Below are positions 35,392 through 48,639 of a stretch of 64,000 nucleotides of DNA, piece after piece (position 1 is the stretch's first letter; each line of letters starts with the position of its first letter). The notes beneath the pieces are model-generated. The model was not told the DNA's origin and made no database searches. It worked only from the letters and a program-made list of their open reading frames with translations. The DNA comes from Diospyros lotus (lineage: Eukaryota > Streptophyta > Magnoliopsida > Ericales > Ebenaceae): NCBI RefSeq assembly GCF_014633365.1, contig NC_068349.1, positions 24,752,753-24,816,752 of the forward strand, read 5' to 3'. A program made the translations under genes and the position numbers.

Positions 35392-36656
35392 TTCATTTTT
35401 GTTTTTTAATTTATTTTAAATATTTTCCAGCAAATTTAATTTCAAAAAAAAAAATTGTTTTTCAAAGCACTTAAGGTATAAATGTTATACATATGTCCGA
35501 CAATCACATAAATTTTATAATATGCTTTTAATTGTTAAATAGCATGTTGTGAATGCCTTGTCACATATCGGTATTGGTCATGAACTTAGGACACTACATA
35601 GATGATCTATGTGTTGTGTGGATGTATGGATTGTTTTATATGATGGCCTGCGTGCCGAGATTTGCCCTTTTTGGATAACGGTTGTAAAATTAATTGTTTA
35701 ATTTTATTTTTGCTTTTATTCTATTGTAAAAATAGTTTATAGTAAATGTAAAAGTGAGGATTCAATCGATGGAGGCATGACGTGGAATAGAGTCATCAAA
35801 GGTGAAACAATCGAAGAAACGAAGACCCTATGTAAACGGGTTATGCTTGTAATAGTTATAAGCAGTTTTCTTTTTTTTTATGCACCCACGTATGCACCGC
35901 ACGTTTCCAATGGCTGGAATCGTGCCTAGAATGTATGTTTGAGTCCATGACCATATCGACTACTTTATGTAATGTTTATTTTACATAGTTGATGTATGAT
36001 GATTAAAACGTTGCATGTGTAAAATGAGACCTAAAAAATTAGACCGAAAATCTCCCATATTTATAAAAATTAAATTGTAACCGATTAGACCTTAAGAGTT
36101 AAGGCAATTTAACCGGGACTCTCCATCACGGTAGAGATTAGGGCATTTTGATTCATGTGTTAACCGGCTATGGATACATAGGGGTTGCACACTAGTTAAA
36201 ATGTTTTTAATTTCTATTTATCATTTGATGAGACGGGGATGCACAAGTATTGAGACCCAAGAACCTATTATGTGAGGGGATCAATATTCAACTGTGCAGA
36301 CTTGTCAACATGATGGTATAATTTAACCATGTTCAATTGCCAAGAAACTATTATGTGAGATACATTGGACTGGGAGCCAAAATAATATTTGGGTCGTACA
36401 TGAGATGTACTGGACAAGAGTTGTCCACTTATTGAATTTTTTATTCCAAGAATCTATTAAGTGATGAGTAATAAGTTTGATAAGAATCCAAATACCCACT
36501 GGAATTCATGCCAATGTGAATTCGCATTTTCCTTCACTGGGAGTAAGGAATCTGAAAAACTTAGTGGGAGGCACTGTTTGATTTAAAGACCAAAATCAAA
36601 TAGTTAAGGAAAAATAAGATATTTAATAATCTATTTATTTTCTGCAGATACATCAA

Positions 36657-39600
36657 ATGGCTTCATTGCACCCACTTACTAGAAATCTTGACATGCACCA
36701 GTTAACTGGACCAAATTTCAATGATTGGCTCTTAAACTTGAAACTGATTTTGAACTTGGAAAAGATTACTTATGTATTGGATGCTCCTGTACCCGTGCCT
36801 ACTAATGATAATGGAGGGGAAAGTGTTCCTCAAAACATTACTCAAGAAGAGCAAGATACTCTTACCAAGTGACAAGATGATGATCTCACCGCTAGGAGTT
36901 ATATGCTTGTTTCAATTAGTAGTGAATTACAGCGTCAACATGCGAATATGCCTGACGCGTACTCTATCATCACTCGCCTACAAGAGTTGTATGGTGAACA
37001 AAGTCGGAGTGTGAGATATGAGATATCTAAAGCACTATTTAGGGCAAAGATGTCTCCGGGAGGATTAATGGGAGAACACGTTCTCAAAATGATCTCCTTG
37101 TTAGATAAGCTAAAAGGTTTGGGGGATGAGTTGAATTCTCACCTCCAAATTGATTTGATCCTTCAGTCTTTGCCAGATTCGTATGGAAATTTCATATCGA
37201 ATTTCTATATGAATAAAATAGAGTGCACTCCGACTGAGTTAATGAACATGCTTATTACTGCACAAAGCAACATGAAATCAGGTACTGTAATGGCTATTAC
37301 CTCTTCCAGTAAGACTAGGAAAGGGAAATGCAAGAAAAAGGCCACGCAAGTACCATAGGGGGCCAAAACAATAAGTAAGAAGAAGAGCAAAGCTGTTACC
37401 AAAGGAAAATGTTTCCACTGTGGCAAGGACGGGCACTGGAAGAGGAACTGCAAAGATTACCTCAGTTCCTTGAAGAAGGAAGCGGAAGGTATGATGATAG
37501 TTCACGGGTATTTTTCTATTGCTCATTGTTCTACTTTATGGATTCTAGATTCTGGAGTGACAACTCATGTTTGTGCTTCTGTACAGGATCTGAAGCAAAG
37601 TAGAAGGCTCGCAGATGATGAGATCGTGCTGAAGGTGGCAAATGGGGCAAGAGTTGTAGCCACGGCTATTGGCACTATTACTTTATCTTTATTGCATGGA
37701 TATAGTTTAGTTTTAAACAATTGTTTATCTGTACCTGGAGCTTTTAAGAACATTATTTCTATTCCTGCTTTAGTGAAAGAGAATTATGAATTTTCTTTTA
37801 AAAATAATGTTTGTGAGATTTATTTCAGAAATAAATTAATTGCTTCTGGTAATTTTGTCAATGGTCTTTACATTTTGAATGTAACCGTTGAAGATGATAA
37901 ACATCTGCGTGTATTGAATAATAAGAAGAGACAAAGGGATAACCTAAATCCCAAAATTTTGTGGCATCAACGATTGGGTCATATTGGGGATGACAGAATC
38001 ACTAAGTTGGAGAAGATGGGCTTCTTGGCCCATTGGGTTTTGAACCTTATCCAACACGTGAATCTTGTATCCTAGGCAAAATGACCAAATCACCCTTTGT
38101 TGGACAAGGGGTTAGAGTTATAGAATTGTTGAGACTCATACATTCTGATGTATGTGAGCCAATTAATGTAATGGCCCGAGGGGGTTATCAATATTTCATA
38201 ACTTTTACAGATGATATGTCTAGATATGGATATGTTTATCTCATGAGACATAAATCTGAATCTTTTGAAATGTTCAAAAATTTTAAAGCTGAAGTAGAAA
38301 ATCAAACTGGTAAAAAGATAAAAGCCTTACGATCAAATCGTGGAGGCGAATATCTAAGTCACGAGTTTGAAGATTTTCTTAAAGTCTCGGGTATTATTTC
38401 ACAACGCACTCCACCAGGAACACCTCAACTGAACGGGGTTTCAGAAATGAGGAATCGGACTCTATTAGATATGGTCCGAAGCATGTTAAGTTATTCTGAC
38501 TTACCATTGTTCCTATGGGGTCATGCCCTTCTTACCGCAATATACCTTCTAAACAAAGTACCTTCCAAGTCAGTTCCTACAACACCACATGAGATATGGT
38601 TTGATAGGAAATCAAGTCTTAAACATGTTAAGATTTGGGGATGTACAGCTTTTGTGAAAAAGCTTAAATCAGAAAAACTTGAGACTCGATCTTTAAAGGG
38701 TAGTTTCATAGGTTATCCTAAGGATACCTTAGGATATGAATTATATATTCCTGAGTTGCAAAAGTAGTTGTTAGCAGAAATGCCATTTTTCTTGAAAAAG
38801 AGTTTATTCAAGAAGGTGGAACAAAAAGAAAAATAGAACTTGGTGAAGAGTTCGTCGAACCTGAATTTATCCCACAAGATGTCCAATTACCAAGTGAAGA
38901 GCCAAGGCCGAGTCTTGCACCTCCCAATAGGAGGAGTGAGAGGATACCTCGGCCACCTGAGAGATATGGTTTCCTAAGTGAACAAGAGTTGTTCGTAGTA
39001 GGAGACCATGATCACTCAGATGACCCTACCACTTACCGAGAGGCGATGTCAGACATCTACTCACAAAGATGACTAGAGGCTATGAAATCCGAAATGGATT
39101 CCATGTATTCGAACCAAGTCTAGACTCTTGTAGATCCACCAAAAGGTATAATACCTATTGGATGTAAATGGGTCTTCAAGAAGAAGATAGATTTGGATGG
39201 AAAGGTAGAGACCTACAAAGCAAGACTAGTGGCAAAAGGTTATCGTCAAAGGTAAGGTGTTGACTATGAAGAAACCTTTTCTCTAGTTGTCATACTTAAA
39301 TCCATTAGGATTCTACTAGCCATTGCTGCTCATTATGATTATGAGATTTGGCAAATGGATGTGAAGACAGCTTTTCTAAATGGTTATATAGATCAGGTTA
39401 TCTATATGGAACAACCTGAAGGCTTCACACCCAAGGATCAAACAGGGAAGATATGCAAGCTTAAGAGATCCATTTATGGTCTTAAGCAAGCATCCAGGAG
39501 TTGGAACATTCGTTTTGATAATGAAGTCAAATTGTTTGGGTTCATTCAAAACGTTAACGAGCCCTGTGTATATAAAAAGGTTAATGGGAGCGCGATTGCG

Positions 39601-40599
39601 TTTTTGGTTTTATATGTTGATGACATCCTACTCATTGGGAATGAGGTAGGATTGCTATCAAAAATAAAAGTATGGTTGTCAAGTACGTTCTCCATGAAAG
39701 ATTTGGGAGAAGCTGCCTACATTCTTGGCATTCGGATCTATAGGGATAGAACCAAGAGATTGATAGGGCTCTCCCAAACCAAGTACATAGAAAGAGTGTT
39801 GAAGAGGTTCAACATGGAGGATTCCAAGAAAGGCTTGCTGCCCTTTAGACATAGAATCCACCTCTCTCGAGATATGTGTCCCAAAACACAAGAAGAGAGA
39901 GATCGCATGTCTAGGATTCCTTATGCTTCGGCAATAGGAAGCCTAATGTATGCGATGTTATGTACTAAGCCTGATATCGCTCATGTTGTAAGTGTTACAA
40001 GCAAATATCAGTCTAATCTAGGTGAGCAACACTGGATTGCTATTAAGAACATCCTTAAGTACTTGAGAAGGACTAAGGATTTGATTCTTACATATGGAAC
40101 GGGAGAACTTAAAGTGGAAGGTTACACAAATTCTGATTTCCAATCAGATGTTGATGATAGAAATTCTATCTCGGGCTATGTGTTTACTTGCAATGGTGGA
40201 GTATTCAGTTGGAAAAGTTCCAAACAAGATACTACTGCCGATTCTACTACAGAAGCCGAGTATATCGCGGCATCCGATGCTGCGAAGGAAGCCGTCTGGA
40301 TCAAGAAGTTTGTGACAGAACTTGGAGTGGTTCCCTCAATAGAGTCTGACGTGCCCTTGTTTTGCGACAACAAAAGGGCCATAGCACAAGCCAAGGAACC
40401 AAAGTCTCACCAAAAGTCCAAACACATTGAGAGACGCTTCCACCTCATTGGAGAGATTGTTGGCAGAGGAGTTGTCAATGTGCAAAGAGTAGATACATCA
40501 GAGAATGCAGCAGATCCACTGACTAAGGCCATGAACCTGAAGCAACTAGATTCTCATCTAGACAGATGGTGTATGAGATACCATTCAGAATGGTCTTAG
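36657..40599 (+). pseudogene. Copia gag-pol polyprotein, inactivated
   Basis: The ATG at 36657 starts gag (LTGPNFNDWLLNLKLIL), which ends in a CX2CX4HX4C knuckle at about 37413-37452 (CFHCGKDGHWKRNC). Protease is at about 37542 (ILDSGVTTHVC), the integrase zinc region at about 37960-38070 (WHQRLGHIG), and the integrase core at 38130-38500. Reverse transcriptase spans 39130-39900 with YVDDIL at about 39614-39631, and RNase H lies at about 40110-40500 with the usual TEAEYIA. In-frame stops occur at 36870, 37356, 38765 and about 39070, 39121 and 39254, and a frameshift at about 38025. The core motif usually RSDxGGE reads RSNRGGE, so one of three catalytic acidic residues is Asn. RT and RNase H lie in one open frame (39355-40599). 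The element is not autonomous. Confidence 0.95.
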
Positions 40600-40601
40600 G
40601 G

Positions 40602-40613
40602 CTAGTGGGAGAT
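40602..40613 (+). other. Polypurine tract of the copia element
   Basis: TAGTGGGAGAT directly precedes the 3' LTR, the usual copia plus-strand priming site. Confidence 0.8.
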
Positions 40614-40955
40614 TGTTAGATATAAGCCTTTAAGACCAGTTCTAGTGACACAATAGGACTTGTTCTTGTAATTCTTTAAAGCTTATTTAATGGCACGTTT
40701 TATGTTTAATTTAATTTGCAATATGATTTGAATTGAACATATAAATATCCTTTAGTATAATAAGGAGTGGATACCATTCTTAATTGTTAAGAATAATTGA
40801 GACGGATAATCCACAATACGTTATACTATAAATATGTTCCTGGTCATAGAGTTCCTAACTTGGATAATTAGTAACTCGCAAAGGCCGGCATATCGTCTTC
40901 CTCCTTGTTTGATATAAGATACCGAAAGACAAGATTGGTGGGTCTCATACCACTC

Positions 40956-43527
40956 TGTAATACTCGGTATTACATGGTGTTGAAAATAAGTAATTTTTGA
41001 TTATTTTGTCAGGACCTCGGGTGGTCCGAGAAGCTCAAGGGTTAATATCGAGAAATTAATTAATAAAATTGTCGAATTGGCAGCCGGGAGTGCCTCGGGA
41101 CTTGGATGTCCGGGGAAGAGGGCAAGAGATTGACGAGCGTCTCAAGATGAGATTAATGACGCTGGAAGCAGTCTGATCGAGAATGATTTTCGGAATAAAT
41201 TTTGTATAAGCCTGAATGGGTGCCAATACCGAATAGTCGGAGGAGACCTCTTGGAAGCTGAGGGGACCCTAGGGGTGGTTCGGTTTTCTAAGTAAGGCAA
41301 CCCTGAAGCATTTTCGGGTCGAATAAAGGTTCCGTGCAGGCGCAGAGATGAAATTGGTATTCCCAAGTAAAAGTCGGGTATTAATTTTAAAAGAAATTGA
41401 GTATGGAGTGGCTTGATGAGAATTAAGTAAGGTCTGGGAGGGCTCAAGTGTAAAATTAAATTCCTTAAGTGGAATTAATAATATTAAATGGGCTTAATGT
41501 GTTATTATGTAAATATATATATTTATATATGTGGGCGCTCGAGTATAAGGAAGCTTCCTAGCCTCTGATGTTCTAAAATGAGAGAACATAGCCGAGAGGG
41601 AGAGTGAGATGCAGAAGAGATGTCGAGGGAGAGAGGGATCGCGAGAGTGCGAGAGCGAGCTCGCGAGAGAGAGAGCGAGATAGAGAGAGAGAGAGGGCCG
41701 AGCTCGGCCATTGAAGAAGCAGCTTCGAGCTGCTGTTGAAATGGCCGACGAGGCTGAAGCAGTCGCGACCTAAACCAGCTTTAATGGCAGCCGAGAAGGG
41801 CCGCAACTGGATGGTGGCTCGCGGGAGGAAGCAGCTGAGGTCGTGTGTGGCATGCGGAGGCGTCGAGGATGGCCGAATGAAGCTTCAGCGGCCAGCAATG
41901 GCCGCTGGTTACAGAGGAGACTGGCCGCGTGCAGGTGGTGGCGCACGATGAAGCCGGCCGTAGTGATGGCGACCGACGGTGGCGGAAGCGGGGCCGGCAG
42001 CAGCGGCCCAAGCAACGACATCGACCGGCGAACCAGGCGGCGGCGGGCAGCAGCCCTGCGCACGTGCAGTGAAGAAGATGGAACAGGAGCTGGGGGCCCG
42101 GGAGAGAAGAAGGGAGGAGAAGAATAAAGAAAATAAAAAGAAAAGGAAATAAAGGAAAATTTGGGGAAAATCTGGAAAAAAAGGGGAAAAAAAAGGAGGA
42201 AATTCCAAAAAATTCGAGAAAAAGTCTGAAAGTTATTTGGGGACACGAGGAGCGTGTCAGAGGCTTGAGATCGAGATTTTGGGTGCAAGCGGCAGCTCGA
42301 GAGCCAACGCCGGTGTGGGCGTCTAATCGGTTTTCTTCTCCAAATTAATCAAGGTAATTAATTTAATTCCTTTAAAAATATTTTCATTATGTGAGATAAT
42401 GAAATGTGATCAGTTGATTGGTTTATGCCTTGGTTGGGGCTATTTTTGTTGAAGTTGTTGTCAGGGGTTTTGCAGTATACGGCGTAGTTGAGGGCATCGG
42501 TTGAATGCCGGATGTTAATGGAGTTGGGGTTTGTGTGTTTTGCCTCTAGGTTTGACCGGGGAGACGGTGATCCTAGAAAAGCTTGGTGTTCGGGCTGGAG
42601 TTCGTGCTGAGGCAGAGTTGAGGCTTCGAGCCAGGTAAGGGATGGCCCCATGTGGAGGTGGCCTTGCAAGTTGGTAAATGTGTTTGATAATATTTTTATG
42701 TTGCATTGGCATGTAATGGTTATATCTTGTGTGATGCAAGCTCTAGTGGACCTGTGGCCATAAAGAGGAGTAGTGGTGGAAGGCTGATAGGTTGATGCCT
42801 CAAACCTTAGTGGGTTGTGAGGATGAGCGGACCTAGCCTCATTTGCATGCATTGGCATACATAAACATGATTATATCCATATTTACATGCATTGCACCCT
42901 TACTGAGTCTTTATGACTCATGAGGTTTTACCTCATGTGTAGATGATGCAAGTCCGGATGCAAGCAGGGATGGCGCCAGGAGGCTGTTGTGGCAACTAGC
43001 TGAGTTGCCCGAGTTATGTATTTTTAATATTGCTTGTATGTAGCCAGGGGGCGTGGTGTATGTATACCCTTGTGAGTAAATGTCTGTGTTATTGAGCTTA
43101 AATGTATTTAATTGTTGTAATCATCATAGTGTGATAGATGATTGTGAGATTGCTTGTTGAATGTGGCATAGTCGGTAAAGCCAAGTTTCGAACCGAGTCA
43201 GGATCAGCAAGGTATGTTCTCATAAATCCCCAATACTCAGCGAAGTGTTTGTATGCTAGCTTTGTGCCTGGGTCACCTCTGGCTTGCTATGGGGTGAGCT
43301 GAAGAGAGGTGAAGCTCACTCGGGTTTCGGGTCTTGGTCCGCTGGATTTTTTTCTTATTTGAGTTGGGACCGATTCCTGAGTGGAGCGAAGGGAAGGACG
43401 AAGCCCAGTTTCCACCTAGGGCGTTTCCTGTTGAAACATAGTCCAACCCTTCAATTGTGGTTTGTCGGGTGAGTAATCCGGTCGATTATTTACCGGTGGC
43501 GCCCGTAAGTGGGAGCGGGTCGTTACA
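40956..43527 (+). mobile_element. Solo long LTR (Del/Tekay-like) in the copia 3' LTR
   Basis: 2572 bp starting TGTAATACTCGG and ending GGTCGTTACA. CACTC is duplicated exactly on both sides (40951-40955 and 43528-43532), and the empty site is preserved in the 5' copia LTR near 33391-33401. The first 19 bases are themselves an inverted repeat (TGTAATAC, TCG, GTATTACA). There is no PBS, PPT or interior. A GA-rich and then GC-rich block (41580-42110) follows a possible TATA region near 41543. The stem-loop pair is at 42904-42935. Confidence 0.95.
42904..42935 (+). other. Paired stem-loops in LTR
   Basis: TGAGTC (42904-42909) pairs with GACTCA (42915-42920). Directly after, TGAGGT (42921-42926) pairs with ACCTCA (42930-42935). 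Both stems are perfect. Confidence 0.75.
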
Positions 43528-44892
43528 CACTCTATATAAGATACAGAAGGAAGACGAATGGGTGCTCGTTATAGGAACGAGTTCACTGAATGGGACTATT
43601 AATATTGAATCACATGGGTTTTATCTCACGGGTTAATGATTCAATATTAACTACGGATTTGCATTAGTCCTTAAACCTGAGATGACATGGATATTTGTGT
43701 GTTAGTGGATTAGGATATCAGCGATATTATATGGCTGTCCTAATCAGGGATAGCCGTACGTATCTATGTGCCTAGTTCAGTGACACACGAGGTATGTGTG
43801 CATCAGACATGGAATCTATCACCTCGAGATATACGAGGAGGATATCCTATGCGATCCAATAATCACTTGACGATAAATCCTTAGCCGAGGTAATATGACG
43901 ACGGAATTTGGATTCCGTAGAGGTTGTGTCATATTAGTCAAGTGTGATTATTGGATTTGGTCATACGACGAGATCGAGAGATTTGACTTGCTGACCGTGA
44001 TCTCATATCTTGTCAGGATATAGTATGATAGAAGGATTGTATTGCAGGGCACCATAGTGTAAGATTCACATTCCCGCTTCACATTAAATTGGGTAATCAT
44101 GACATATTGCTAGATGTCACTCGTGATTTACGAGAATTAATAACTGATTAATTCTAGTTGCCAATTTAATTGTGAACCCAGAAAGTCCCACCCAATAGAA
44201 ATCATTTTAAAAGAAAAAGGGGCAAATTTAGTAATTATGAAATTATTAAATTATAAATGCAATTATTTAAGAAAGAAGAATAATTAAATAAGTAATATGA
44301 TTATTTATTTAATTATTAATTTGGATTGGGCTTTTTGCTAGCACCTAAAGCCCAGCCCAATAGCATTTAGGGTTTTAGGGTTTCTTGTCTATAAATATAA
44401 CATTAAACCTAAAATCCGATCAATCAATCCATTGGATCAAAAACGGAAATTTTAGAGAAAATTTATATGTCCCTTTTTCTCTCAAGTCTATTGAAGTCTT
44501 GACGGTTTTGGGTGGACCAACTCGGCATCTCACACATGGGAGATATCAGGCGGGTTATCAGCTACAAAATCAGATTTTGCTTCGAGGTAATTTTTCGCTT
44601 TTGTGTCTTCGATTTAACCGTAAGATTTGAAAAACGTGATACCAATAAAATCAGATTTTATTTTCACTGCGTATGATCAGATCATGTTTTCTAACATATA
44701 TATATATACGTATGTGTTTGTGTGTGTATGTGTATATATGGTGCGGGAGAAAGAGAGAGGTGAGGAAGTGGTTGGAGGAGATAATGGGTTCTGGGGCTAA
44801 AATGGGAATTTTAAAAATAGTGAAAAATTTTGCATGGTGTGGGCTGTGAAGAGCAATTTCATGGGTTGCGGATAGAATTTCTCGTAAATCTA

Positions 44893-46260
44893 TGCCAACA
44901 AGAAGGCCATGTCACCAAAGTCATGCAGACTGAACAGTTAGCTTTGGATTTGGTCTTGACTAGATAACTAGTTATGGCTTCAAACCTCCACAAGAACTAG
45001 GATTCCATAAAAAGTATATTCTTAGTAAGTTGAGGTAAAGTAAAGCAATGAAGTCTTATTCAGGTAAAAGATAGGCACTGAAATACCCTCTAAGTAAGAT
45101 AAGGATAGTCATTATCCATCTATCTTTACAAGCATATCACGCATAGAAGAATACCCTAAAGGCCAATCCATTAAGCCCTCAACTTGAGGGAAGCCCTTAC
45201 ATTTAAGGGATAGATAAATTCATAACTAATACGAAGAATTAAGATATGGGTACTCCTAATCGTCTTGATGCCACATATGCAAATCTCCATATATCTAGGT
45301 TAACATTTGTTATTGCTTGAGCCTAACAATAAATTTTGTCGAGTGGAAATGTCATCGTCAAGCTACTTGAATTTGCAAGCAAGAGAAAGACTAGATGGCA
45401 TAGGAAAGTCTCTGTGCAAACACTTTGATGATTAAATTAGACACTTAAGACAATGAAGACTTAAAGGCTGTATTGAAACTAGTGTCAAAGACGTACATTT
45501 TTTTGAAATGAAAGCCTATTTATTTATAGATATTGTTGCCAAAATACAACACTTGGGTGTGACTAATCCTTGGACCTGAGGTTGTCACGATCATCTCATA
45601 AGAAAACCGATATATTTTGACATCGTTACGATGGATCTAGACAAAGGCTACACATGTGCAATTGTTAAGTATATCGTGAGGCTTATGCAAATAGGTGCAT
45701 AACTAAGCTGGGATTCGTCTATCCCTTGAAAGAAGATTATGCATCTAAGGTGCCTTTGGTGGATATTTACTTTAAATCCATGGCCATGGTGAAGAGATCA
45801 AATACGGAGTTTCTGATTCACTTTCTATTGAGTGAGGATATCGAGAGGATTGAAGAAAACTTATGTGATCACAATCAAACAACACATCACCAGATTTGAG
45901 ATCACAAAAAATATATTGACGAGAGAATTGAATTACACAGTAACCATGCTCGTGAAAGATTGTTTACAGATTATAAATTCTTTTGAATAATTGGGTAGAT
46001 AGAATGACTTGCTAGAGGCTAATCTTGTCTTATGTGTTAGTACCGACACATTGTCAACATATTTCGAAACCTAATGAGTCATACACAAAAATGTATTGTC
46101 CCTAACTTAAACCAGGAGAGAAAACGTATGGTTAAGTGGGGTACTTCGATAAGAAGTTGTGCTGTCATAGGTTCTCACGAAAAAAGAACAAATAGATGTA
46201 ATGATGTCGATTTGAAGAGGGGTCATCATAGAGGAAAGAGTTTCCTAAAATGACAATTGA
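44893..46260. other. Degenerate repeat DNA, unidentified
   Basis: No frame exceeds 60 codons. Parts read like decayed retroelement sequence, but I cannot name a family. Confidence 0.3.
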
Positions 46261-46924
46261 TTAAATTAGGAATGAATTTTTAATTTAATAATTTCAAATA
46301 AAAAATAAAATCTATATATATATTTGGGTTAAATTGGATTTAGACCAAATATTTTATTTAAATTTATAATTGGATTTGGGCAATTTAATTAAGTTTCTAG
46401 TTTGAGTAGGATAAAACCATTGAATTAATTACTAGTTGGACTAGTAAAGAGTTGGTCAATATATCCATTAGGGTTTAAGAAACCTTAGGAGGAATTGATC
46501 CTCTATAAATACCCCTTTATAGGTTACCCAAATTGATGAATTGTTTTGTGTGTTATTGTTTTTCAAGAGTAGAAAAAAAAAAAAAAAAACAAAGGTTGTC
46601 ATTTACTCTCTCCCATTTTCTTTCTACATCGATTTAAAATGAGGAGGTTCTTTACATCCATACACATGCCACGAAAAAGAGAAGGAGTTAGCACTCATAT
46701 TCCATTATTCTCGCTAAATGACGCGTGCCACGTATCACAAGTTAGAGGTCGAACACTTTGATAGCTCAAATCCACAAATGACTTAGAAATCTATAGGTTA
46801 GATTTATTTTATTATGTATGTGAATGTTTTGATTTCGACGTTGATCCAATCAGCAAGATCGGGATAAAATTCAAATTTTTTGTACTACGCTACTTGCCCC
46901 ATAACGATCTTTATTTACTTTAAG
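46261..46924 (+). mobile_element. Possible LTR tail followed by a PBS
   Basis: AT-rich DNA contains a TATA motif CTCTATAAATACCCC at about 46501-46515, about 420 bp before TGGTATCAGAGCC at 46925-46937. That is the order TATA, LTR end, PBS. The LTR start was not found and no coding interior follows, so this is a fragment. Confidence 0.45.
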
Positions 46925-46937
46925 TGGTATCAGAGCC
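46925..46937 (+). other. PBS-like site (initiator tRNA-Met)
   Basis: TGGTATCAGAGCC is identical to the PBS of the copia element at 34567. Confidence 0.6.
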
Positions 46938-48639
46938 ATCGTCGAAATCTTTCAATTCCTTACTTGTAGATTTAATTATGTTAATATTTGCGAAATTAAT
47001 AAATATTGTTGTGTTTGTATTTTTGGATCGCAAAACATTTCTTGTTAAAGGGCAAAACGATCGTGTGTGACACGAAAATGGTGAAATAGGAATGCCCGCA
47101 TACGGATGCACCAGACGGTTGATGTGGAAATTTATTTACACATTTATTGATCATAATTGAGTAATGTTTTTAATATTTTTTATGTTTTACCTAGAATTGT
47201 TTAGTATTTTGAGTTTTCTTTTTATATATTTAATTTCTAGTATTTTTTGTTATTTTACAATAATACTACTTGGAGTTTGGATTAAAAATTAAAATAAAAA
47301 AAAGATATTATAAAGTTAAATTTAAATTTAATATTATAATATAATTAAAGTTAATATAATTAATAATATTTTATATTTTATTATTTATATATATTACATA
47401 TTAATTTATTAAAGGAATTGGCGTGAACGTGTAAACTAGGGTGGATATGCATGTATATATATAATAATATATGATTTGGATTTAAGAAGGAATTGGTGGG
47501 ATTTGGCAGAGTGTGAATTGGTGGAATGCGGCGGACAGTGGGATTAGCAGAGAATGAATTTGGGAGTCCGCGCAGGAAAGGATTTGTAACACTAAGAATT
47601 CTCATACAATTACGTCTTTCGAAGAAAGGAATGATGTCCCAATACTTGATGAAAAATAAAAAATAAAAATTAGACAAAAATATAATTTTTCTAAAGTTAT
47701 AAGATAAAAATTTAATTTTTACAAAATTCAAACTTACCCAAAGACGAATACAACATTCAAGGAAACCTTGAGAATCTTATGGGACATGGAGAAAAAGGGT
47801 TAGAAAGGAAAATAATTTATTCAAGCTGGTGGGGGAAATAAACATAAATATACAAAGTTGAGGACTAAAGTGAAAATAAATAAATCTTGCAACCACCTTC
47901 GCCGAATGAAGGAACCAGCCATAACCAAGTTAGAAGCTGGTTAGAAGGTCATCATGAGAGGTTTTAGGTGGCCTCCCAAGTGTCCCCAAAGTTGGCAAAT
48001 TCTGATTGGTTCAGGCTGCATATAAATATGGAAGAAATTTGTGAAGAACAAACCATCAAACTAGTCCAAACTATGTGGAATTTAGGTTGATTTGAGAGAT
48101 TTCCAAGTGAGGAATAGATCTACAATAGGGAGGGGAAGATTCTGCAACAAATAGGGAGAGTTTTGGTGCTAAAATGAGAGAGATATAGGTGAATGACCGG
48201 GAAATTGCATTTGGTTGAAATCTGGGTTGGGTGACTAGAAACTCTATCCAAAGGCAAAAATCGAAGCTATATCATTATAGATGAGGGAGAGTGGAAGATA
48301 TATGTTCAAACGGAAGGCAAAATGGAGTTCGGACGAAGGAGAAAAGTCAAAAAAACAACAGCTGCTCGTGATCGTCGGTGAACGAACGTGAAGAAGAAGA
48401 CGCGCATGCAACACACATGCCAACCAGCCAGACGCGCGAGCCGCTATTGGGCTCCATCCTCAAAGTGCGTGAGAACGCGTGAATAGGTAAGAAATTCTGA
48501 AAAAAGAAATGTAAAAATATAAAATAAAATAATATCTCTTGTGTTGTGGAAGAAAATTCCAAAAACTAGCTAAAATAATTCTCGATTTTATACATAAAAG
48601 GGCAATTCGGTAGTCCTAACTGTTTTCTGTCAAGCCACT
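46938..48639. other. AT-rich repeat remnants
   Basis: A possible LTR core lies at about 48017-48030 (CATATAAATATGG, then purine-rich DNA), as in the long LTRs, but the termini are missing. No gene is supported. Confidence 0.3.

Larger units (their letters stand above)
33059..44696 (+). mobile_element. Ty1/copia retrotransposon with both LTRs
   Basis: LTRs at 33059-34565 and 40614-44696 start TGTTAGATATAAGCC and end TTTTCTAACA. The exact TATAT duplication lies at 33054-33058 and 44697-44701. A PBS follows the 5' LTR and a PPT precedes the 3' LTR. The gag-pol region (36657-40599) is in copia order, with integrase before reverse transcriptase. Without the solo LTR in its 3' LTR the element is about 9.06 kb. 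The two LTRs differ at about 9-10 positions in their first 210 bp by eye, so the insertion is not recent. Confidence 0.96.
40614..44696 (+). repeat. 3' LTR of the copia element, split by a solo LTR
   Basis: The two parts, 40614-40955 and 43528-44696, match the 5' LTR. They join at CATACCACTC, where the 5' LTR has no interruption. Confidence 0.95.
31878..44883. mobile_element. Mutator-like TIR element, enlarged by a copia insertion
   Basis: The left arm (31878 to about 32075, starting GAGAAATTCTATC) is repeated in reverse at 44697-44883 over about 190 bp, including GAAATTGCTCTTCACAGCCC and TTTTAGCCCCA. Flanks GTAAATTTC (31869-31877) and GTAAATCTA (44884-44892) agree at 7 of 9 positions, the 9-bp duplication expected of Mutator-like elements. 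Without the copia insertion the element is about 1.36 kb. Its interior holds hairpins and GT/CT microsatellites but no transposase, so it was non-autonomous. Confidence 0.85.

Noticed and set aside
34740..35396. 218-codon minus-strand ORF and several overlapping plus-strand ORFs
   Set aside because: They exist in nearly all frames because the block is GC-rich and poor in stop codons; products are Ala/Arg/Pro-rich with no domain.
33059..44696. Endogenous pararetrovirus or retrovirus
   Set aside because: LTRs, tRNA-Met PBS, 5-bp duplication and integrase-before-RT order are those of a Ty1/copia retrotransposon; no movement or envelope protein was seen.
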